Of a DNA stretch of 22,840 nt, positions 13,373 to 17,697 are shown piece by piece (the stretch's first letter is position 1; every line of letters begins with the position of its first letter). Made by a program: the position numbers and the translations under genes. Source of the stretch: Euprymna scolopes. Taxonomy: Eukaryota; Mollusca; Cephalopoda; Sepiida; Sepiolidae. A model generated the notes under the pieces. It did not search any database. It saw only the letters and a list, made by a program, of their open reading frames with translations, and was not told the DNA's origin. Location of the stretch: NCBI GenBank assembly GCA_024364805.1, contig CM044501.1:110005504-110028343 (forward strand), read 5' to 3'.

Positions 13373-14148
13373 GTGTATGTATTTAACTTATCTTTCCTCT
13401 CAATTCATTTGTTTCCTTTAATAACTATTATCCTATTGATAATTTAATTCTTAAGTAATAACTTGCACATTTCTGTTGACCCCTTTTTTTGCTTTAAATT
13501 TGGCGCCTTTTGAACGACATCTTGTCTGGATCATTTTGACATTGGGTTTTCTATTCTAAAATTAACTCAATCACCATTCAACTTTTATTTTTCTTCACTC
13601 ATTTTTCTTAAATTAGCCCAGCCTTGACAGTTGTGAGTTAAATTTTTTCCATTTCTTTTTGTCTACGCACATCTTATCTTTCTTTTAATAATATTATTTG
13701 AACTCATTCACTTTTCCTTGTACCCATTTGTGAATTATTCCACGGATTTCTGCCTTTTGGATTACTTTGGACCATCGTCCAATTACGCGATTCCCTTGGA
13801 TTTTACTTGTGGAAATGGAAATTTAACCAACTTTTTTGGAATCTGAATTTTTGTATTTTATCGTTATTAGATATTTCACCCTTCACCAGATCATCCATTC
13901 ACGCGAAATCACCTTTTTCTTCACCCTATTCCCTCTGCTTCACTATTTGTTACCAAGATCTATGATTACTTGTAGTTTCATTAAATACTTTTGCAAGCAA
14001 AATCTGATCCCGCATTTTGCTAAATCCTACTCTCTGATGAGAAGGAAAGTATTTCTTCAAAACTCCGCCGATTAAGGACTATCCACTTATTTTGTGCGCA
14101 CTTTTTACAGTTAAATATGTTTTTAACATGTTTTATTAACTACTTGTC

Positions 14149-14210
<62 letters not shown>

Positions 14211-17200
14211 TAAATTCTCTCATCGAAGACGATAAATGAGGGTTCTGTATGCAATCTTTAGCAGCTCCTAAGCACTGTGACACCACATGAATAATTGCAA
14301 TCCTGTAGACGTCCGGTACACTCCTCCGCAGATGGCGAACTTGCATATGCTCGTCGGTCAAAGATGCCTTCTTAAGTGAGCAAATAACTCTGCTTTCCTG
14401 CATGCTTTGAAATCAAAGTGGCATAGATATTCATTTTTTGATGGATTTTTCTGGTGTTTTGCCTTCATATTTGCACGAAGGGCGTCTCTATGACAAAAGC
14501 GGTTATGTTCAAATTCTTTGGTCCCTAGAAAACACATCTTCCTCCATTCTCTGCGATCTCCTGCTGCACTCTTTCACTTTCAGAGACACATCGTGGCTGT
14601 TCCAGAGTGTGTGTCGCAACCTATCAAATGCCTCACTATTAATTCTACTTTGGATGTCTTTTTCAAATTTAGCATCAGACACAACAGATCCGAGGTATGT
14701 AAAAGATACCGTTTTCAAAGCAACATATACCACTGGTTGTGAAGAGGGTGTAGCCTTTGGTTTTGGCTGGTGAATAATTTCAGTCTTTGTTATGCTAATT
14801 GTAAGACTGAAGACCTTCATGCACCAGAAAAGCTATTGAGGATGTTCTGCATGTCATCAAGACTATGGGTGACAAGAGCACAGTAATCAGTATAAAGGAG
14901 ATCAAGAACAGTCTGCACAGAAGTCTTGGTTTGACCTTGAACTGTTGCTGGTTAAATAATCCTTCACTTGATCGATACTAAACATCTACACCTTCCTGAA
15001 GTGTTCTTGAAAGCCGTCTCAAGCATCACTGAAAAGAAAAGAGCAAAAAGCACATCCTTGCTTAGATCCATTTAATACTCCAAATGGTTCACTTTGTTCA
15101 CAGCCAGATCATACTGTCGCCACCATTCCCCAGTGAAAGAAGATAATCACATTCAACATCTTGTCTGGAATACCAAGCTTCCTCAAAACAGTCCACAGGG
15201 CATCCCTACAGACGGTATCAAATGCCTTTGTGAGGTCAACAAATGTAACAAACAAGTCCTTATTCTGCTCCCTCGCTTTCTCATGTAGTTGCCGAAGGCT
15301 AAAGATCATGTCCACAGTACCTCTTCCTGCCCTAAAACACACTGGGTTTCTGGGAGCACAGTTTTACAGATTGAACCACTGAGTCTGTTTAAGATTACAG
15401 GAGCTAGAATTTTACCAGCAACAGATAAAAGAGAAATTCTTCTTTGGTTATCACACTCACACTTATTTCCCTTTTGCTTAAACAGGTGAATAATTGACGC
15501 GTCTTTGAATTTTAACTTACACTTTTTGGCCATTTCAAATGATCAACCACTGGCCTGTCAAAGTTATGATTTGAAGGTATGTTAGAAGACAAAAGAGGCA
15601 GAGGAAAACCAAAGAGAAGATGAAGAGAAAATGTTTTTGATTGAACATCTCAATAGTTGGCCGTCCATCAACTAACTTGCCCTGGTTTGGAGGGAATGGC
15701 GAAAAAATAAGTCATACAGGTTAGCAATCCACACCAAGTCAAAGATGTGACTCATGATGATATATATATATATATAGATATATATATAGTAGAATCCCGG
15801 GATACGGTGGCCCCCCGGATACGTTTTTTTCAGGTTGTGACGTGGAATACAATGCTTTTCTGGTTACAGTATTTGCCTGCCTTACGGTGTTATTTATAAT
15901 GTTATTTGATTATATACATGTGTATTATATACTGTACTGTATTTGGTTACTAATTTTTAATGCCGTATCTCGGGGTTTTACTATATATATATATATATTA
16001 TTACTAAAGTGTAAGGAGCTACTGTGATAAGGGACAGATTCATGGAAGAGGCAACCTGCATGAGGAGTTTAACAGCAATATGTTTGTTCACATTTTTGCA
16101 TGTTTGTACGGCCAGGGAAACAGGTACCAGGAAGGAAATTCCAAAGACAAGTGGAAGAATTTCCAATGCCAAATTTACATAAGTCTTGGAATATTTTTTT
16201 TTAATCAAAAATTGTAACTGCATTTTGTATATAAACTATTATTACGTTACAACTGTGTTGGCACTTTTTCTTATTTGTGCTCCGGGACTAATTTTGGCCA
16301 AATCACTATTCAGATGACTTGCAGATTTCCGTGACCAAAAAACATGGGGTGGGGAGAATTGTCACCCAAATACAAAAATGGATCACGTATCAGAAAATAA
16401 AGGTTTACTTGGAGCATTACAATTATTTAAATATTTCAGGGGTGGGGGGCGATTGCCTGTTTGCCACAAGCAGTTTAATTAAATCATACTTTTAGCTTTC
16501 TTCATGCTCGGATGTTCACAGTTTATACAGATCCTCCAATGACTGAGATTGTCCTTAGAATCAAAAGTTAATACAATCTCCAAATGAAAAACATCAAATT
16601 CAATTTGAATTTATAGAAAGATCTTCTTTATTTGGCGGAATGATGTTGCCTCGACTTTGGCTAATGGCAAGAAGGAAGAAATGCTGAGTTGCAGATTTGA
16701 AAAGGCCTTGCCCGAACTTTATGTATCATGGATTCTGAACTTATTTGTTAGCATATCTGGCCATGTCGATTTTCCAAACCAGACCAACTAAAAATCTCTA
16801 TCAACACCTGCTCTCTCTCTCTCTCTCAGACCCATGTGACGTCATATTCACTAGATCACATTTTCCCAAACTAAGTTAATATTCACCTTGGGTTTTGTGT
16901 GTTAATCTTTGCTGACCCTTTGCCTGCAACATATCCTGTTTATTCTCAACATATTTATTATCCCAGCCTTAACTAAAATATATGCTAGATGACCCACCCG
17001 TTGAATACGTAACAGAGGAACACTGTTTGCATCTTTTGTAACAATGAAACCATATTAATTGACATGAGAAAAAAAAATGCAAAAAAGAAGATGAAATCAT
17101 TTTGCTGGCTCACCTTTTTGCTTTTATTTCCTGATGGAAGTTGACTACGAAACACTTCGACCGGTAAATATCTTTGCTTGGTAATCTGATTCTGAAATCT

Positions 17201-17637
17201 GGGAAAAGAAAATCAAAAACCTATTTTTTCATAGTGTTTTTTTAGAAAACAACAAACAAAACAAAATAATTTAAAAAATAATTTCAGATATAAATGTGTT
17301 TAAAATTTTTGTCTTGAAAAATCAATTTAAAGTAAAAAAAATTAAATTTTAGAAAATCAAATAATTTTATATAATTTTTTTATTACATGAATAAAATCAT
17401 TAAAAAGCGTTTTTCTTTTTGTTTTCTTTATACTTTTGGTTGTATACATCTTCTTCTTTTTTTCTTCATTATGGTGATGGTATTAACCGAGAGGGTTAGG
17501 CCTCTCGTAGAGAGAGCAAAGTATACATCCGATCTTGTTGACGGTTGTTGTAAAGTCTGAATCTGATATGTTTGTGTGTTAGATTATGCCGGATGACACC
17601 ATGTTACTTTGCTGATAGTCGATTCAGGAAAATCGAC

Positions 17638-17697
<60 letters not shown>

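Noticed and set aside
14438-14773. 111-residue plus-strand ORF
   Set aside because: It is antisense to the minus-strand LINE piece with TYLGSVVSDAKFEKD.
15094-15489. Plus-strand ORFs over the LINE region
   Set aside because: They overlap the minus-strand RT motifs (FVDLTKAFDTV and others) and are shadows of them.
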